Positions 13,685-13,710 of a stretch of 13,710 nucleotides of DNA are shown here, piece by piece. Every line of letters starts with the position of its first letter. The first letter of the stretch is position 1. The translations under genes and the position numbers were made by a program. The notes beneath the pieces are model-generated. The model was not told the DNA's origin. It was given only the letters and a program-made list of their open reading frames with translations, and made no database searches. The stretch is from an uncultured Pseudorhodobacter sp. (GTDB lineage: Bacteria; Pseudomonadota; Alphaproteobacteria; Rhodobacterales; Rhodobacteraceae). Location: the NCBI GenBank assembly GCA_945952425.1, contig CAMFIX010000028.1, positions 1 through 13,710 of the forward strand, written 5' to 3'.

Positions 13685-13710
13685 GCCCGGCCCCTTTCGC
13701 TGCCCCCTAC

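Overview
This 13.7 kb window is GC-rich chromosomal DNA from an alphaproteobacterium, most likely of the Rhodobacter/Paracoccus group (Rhodobacterales). The evidence is a circularly permuted two-piece tmRNA gene whose tag reads ANDNRAPAFALAA, an alpha-type SspB adaptor, a fumC-DUF4169-ribbon-helix-helix neighbourhood, an RNase E with an alphaproteobacterial insertion inside its S1 domain, and -10 elements of the TAGnnn/TATnnn kind. I do not try to name a genus. No phage, insertion sequence or CRISPR array is visible.

Layout. 1-618 (minus): 5' part of a class V aminotransferase/cysteine desulfurase-like gene that runs off the left edge. 908-1963 (plus): secreted polyamine-type ABC substrate-binding protein, closed by a strong terminator. 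2071-2796 (plus): MBL-fold hydrolase with its own promoter. 2843-3172 (plus): ssrA (tmRNA). 3279-5287 (plus): rhodanese-ChrB fusion overlapping chrA, a chromate export pair. 5347-6346 (plus): sspB, then a phospholipid N-methyltransferase-like gene one base later. 6626-8231 (plus): fumC and a DUF4169 gene. 8558-8830 (plus): a 90-residue protein of unknown function behind a perfect TTAA-N7-TTAA box. 9354-9599 (plus): ribbon-helix-helix protein. 9600-10728: a long gene-free stretch holding a C-rich degenerate repeat and then a hairpin-rich leader. 10729-13404 (plus): rne. 13454-13684 (minus): TusA-type sulfur carrier, convergent with rne across a 13-bp-stem terminator.

How the genes work together. 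The clearest functional link is ssrA and sspB. tmRNA adds the ssrA degradation tag to stalled nascent chains, and SspB hands tagged proteins to ClpXP; here the two lie about 2.2 kb apart with a chromate-resistance pair between them. RNase E, the main mRNA decay enzyme, is in the same window but I see no operon link. The other genes are housekeeping (fumC) or stand-alone units.

The parts most worth a second look are non-coding or small: the CtrA-like box and dyad before the unknown 90-residue gene, a nine-codon open reading frame with a perfect ribosome binding site and competing RNA stems upstream of fumC, the repeat and structured leader before rne, and the histidine-rich insertion in RNase E. 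I found no clear, complete novel multi-gene system; these are leads only.
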